A DNA stretch of 64,000 nt from Streptomyces sp. NBC_01723. Its GTDB lineage: Bacteria; Actinomycetota; Actinomycetes; Streptomycetales; Streptomycetaceae. Under the pieces are notes generated by a model. That model ran no database searches. It had not been told where the DNA came from and saw nothing but the letters and a program-made list of their open reading frames with translations. Location: contig NZ_CP109171.1 in the NCBI RefSeq assembly GCF_036246005.1, positions 2,282,001 to 2,346,000 on the forward strand, written 5' to 3'. This document shows, piece after piece, positions 62,624-64,000 of this stretch; the stretch's first letter is position 1, and every line of letters begins with the position of its first letter. The translations under genes were made by a program, and so were the position numbers.

Positions 62624-64000
62624 ATGTCCCACACGACGACCGACGAACCCACCCGGAGTGCGAGCGGGGCCACCGTCCCGGTGCTCGCCTTCGCGGGCAT
62701 CGTCGTCGCGGTGATGCAGACCCTGCTCGTCCCCGTCATCAAGGACCTGCCCGCGCTCCTGGACACCAGCCCCAGCAACGCCACCTGGGTCCTGACGTCG
62801 ACGCTCCTGTCCGGAGCCGTGGCCACGCCGATCATGGGCCGGCTCGGCGACCTGTTCGGCAAGCGCCGGATGCTGATCGTCAGCCTCTCGGTGATGGTGG
62901 TGGGCGCGCTGATCAGCGCGTTCACCGACGCACTGCTCCCGATGATCGTCGGCCGCACGCTCCAGGGCGTCGCGATGGGCGCGATACCCCTCGGCATCGG
63001 CCTGATGCGCGACATCCTGCCCCGCGAGCGGCTCGGCTCGGCGATGGCGCTGATGAGCTCCTCGATCGGCGTCGGCGGCGGCCTCGCGCTGCCCGCCGCG
63101 GCCCTGGTCGCCCAGCACACCGACTGGCACACCCTGTTCTACGGCGCCGCCGGCCTCGGCGTGCTCTCCATCGCCCTGACCCTGCTGGTCGTACCGGAGT
63201 CCCCGCTGCGCGCCAAGGGCTCCTTCGACCTGCCGGGCGCGGCCGGTCTGACCGCCGGTCTGATCCTCTTCCTCCTGCCGATCACCAAGGGCAGCGACTG
63301 GGGCTGGTCGTCGCCCTCCACGCTCGGCCTGTTCGCCGCCGCCGTCGTGGTCCTGCTGCTCTGGGGCCTGATGGAGCTGCGCGTCGCCGCCCCGCTGGTC
63401 GACCTGCGCACCACGGCCCGCCGCGAGGTCCTGCTCACCAACCTCGCCTCGATCATGGTCGGCGTCTCCTTCTTCGTCATCTCCCTGGTCCTGCCGCAGC
63501 TCCTCCAGCTGCCCGCCGAGACGGGCTACGGCCTCGGGCAGTCGATGGTCGTCGCGGGCCTGTGCGTGGCGCCGCTGGGCCTGACGATGATGTTCACGGC
63601 GCCGGTCTACGCCCGGCTGTCCGCCCGCTACGGCCCCCGGACCACCCTGATCATCGGCCTGATGATCATCGGGATCGGCTACGCCGGCGGCCTCGGTCTG
63701 ATGAACGCCGCCTGGCAGACCGTCATCACCTCGGTGCTGATCGGCGCGGGCATCGGCCTCGCCTACTCCTCGCTGCCGGCGCTGATCATCGGCGCGGTCC
63801 CGGCCTCGGAGACAGGCGCGGCCAACGGCCTCAACACCCTGATGCGGTCCATCGGTACGTCGGTGTCGAGCGCCGTGATCGGCATGGTGCTCGCCAACAC
63901 CTCGAACGACGTGGGCGGCGTCGCCGTCCCCACCATGCACGGCTTCCGGGTCTCCTTCCTGATCGCGACCGCCGCGGTCGCCGTCGGCCTGGCACTGGCC
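62624..64000 (+). CDS. MFS transporter, DHA2 type (3' end beyond the window)
   Basis: 459 codons visible from ATG 62624 to the right edge, open throughout and in frame at the end. Starts MSHTTTDEPTRS; helices begin at VPVLAFAGIVVAVMQTLLVP, followed by MGRLGDLFGKRRMLIVSL (motif A) and GRTLQGVAMGAIPLGIGLMR (motif B), and DLPGAAGLTAGLILFLLPI mid-protein. A relative of drug and multidrug exporters, more distant from its neighbour than a recent duplicate would be. Weak ribosome site (GGAGG ~14 bases upstream). Confidence 0.88.
   Translation, partial: MSHTTTDEPTRSASGATVPVLAFAGIVVAVMQTLLVPVIKDLPALLDTSPSNATWVLTSTLLSGAVATPIMGRLGDLFGKRRMLIVSLSVMVVGALISAFTDALLPMIVGRTLQGVAMGAIPLGIGLMRDILPRERLGSAMALMSSSIGVGGGLALPAAALVAQHTDWHTLFYGAAGLGVLSIALTLLVVPESPLRAKGSFDLPGAAGLTAGLILFLLPITKGSDWGWSSPSTLGLFAAAVVVLLLWGLMELRVAAPLVDLRTTARREVLLTNLASIMVGVSFFVISLVLPQLLQLPAETGYGLGQSMVVAGLCVAPLGLTMMFTAPVYARLSARYGPRTTLIIGLMIIGIGYAGGLGLMNAAWQTVITSVLIGAGIGLAYSSLPALIIGAVPASETGAANGLNTLMRSIGTSVSSAVIGMVLANTSNDVGGVAVPTMHGFRVSFLIATAAVAVGLALA

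Overview
The window is high-GC actinobacterial DNA. Codon use is strongly GC3-biased, start codons are often GTG, and ATGA stop/start overlaps are common. The gene order rnpB - merR - yaaA - eda - RNase H/phosphatase - zinc-ribbon - Nif3 and the DesK/DesR-type two-component pair point to Streptomyces or a close relative. It has two parts: a large defence island (1 to about 47.7 kb) and an ordinary chromosomal backbone (rnpB at 47.73-48.13 kb, onward to 64 kb).

Defence island. (i) A class 1 DISARM system runs on the minus strand: drmD (17459-20677), drmMI (13284-17462), drmA (90-3959) and the first 31 codons of drmB (1-93); drmC would lie off the left edge. It is split. Between drmMI and drmA sit a Phd/VbhA-like antitoxin with a Fic toxin, a caspase-like/STAND/WD40 protein (1417 aa) behind a lipase-like hydrolase, a remnant of an anti-sigma-type ATPase, and a XerD-like tyrosine recombinase. 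(ii) Upstream of drmD are two Ser/Thr kinases, and divergently a RelE-like/UvrD helicase fusion. Then come a DUF262-DUF1524 (GmrSD-like) enzyme with an alkyltransferase-like domain, a small XRE regulator, and a phage-type integrase. (iii) Further right are an N6-adenine methylase with a specificity-like tail, a third Ser/Thr kinase, and a complete pPIWI-RE operon (PD-(D/E)XK nuclease, REase, DinG-type helicase, pPIWI-RE protein). A BRCT + PD-(D/E)XK protein follows. IS remnants and a small hypothetical gene close the island next to the 3' end of rnpB.

Most striking observation. The 3' end of drmMI lies in a candidate DNA-inversion switch. A 234-bp inverted repeat (233 identical positions) occurs inside drmMI (13944-14177) and, inverted, at 12399-12632. 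The two copies flank two tail-to-tail, in-frame alternative C-terminal (target-recognition) cassettes. The second cassette is silent, with no N-terminal part or promoter, and a tyrosine recombinase gene lies next to it. Each repeat carries an AT-rich 18-bp palindromic core (GAATAC-6 nt-GTATTC) that could be the crossover site. Inversion would replace the last 219 residues of DrmMI with 215 others and presumably change methylation specificity.

A second cross-cutting signal is a shared element, GTGAACTnAGTC (a full palindrome, GTGAACTAAGTTCAC, before drmD). It lies in promoter position before drmA, drmD, the N6-methylase and the third kinase/pPIWI-RE divergent region, which suggests these modules are co-regulated. 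The 87-residue XRE protein is one candidate regulator.

Backbone. rnpB is on the minus strand next to a decayed EamA transporter end. Then follow a MerR regulator with a 19-bp-spacer promoter and probably a leaderless start, a membrane protein, YaaA, KDPG aldolase, a bifunctional RNase H/histidine phosphatase, a zinc-ribbon coiled-coil protein (apparent CTG start) and Nif3. After these come a conserved hypothetical, a 55-codon gene, a MaoC-type dehydratase, an ABC exporter with a histidine kinase and response regulator, and two divergent MFS drug transporters, the last cut by the window edge. Gene functions are inferred from motifs read by eye; no searches were run.
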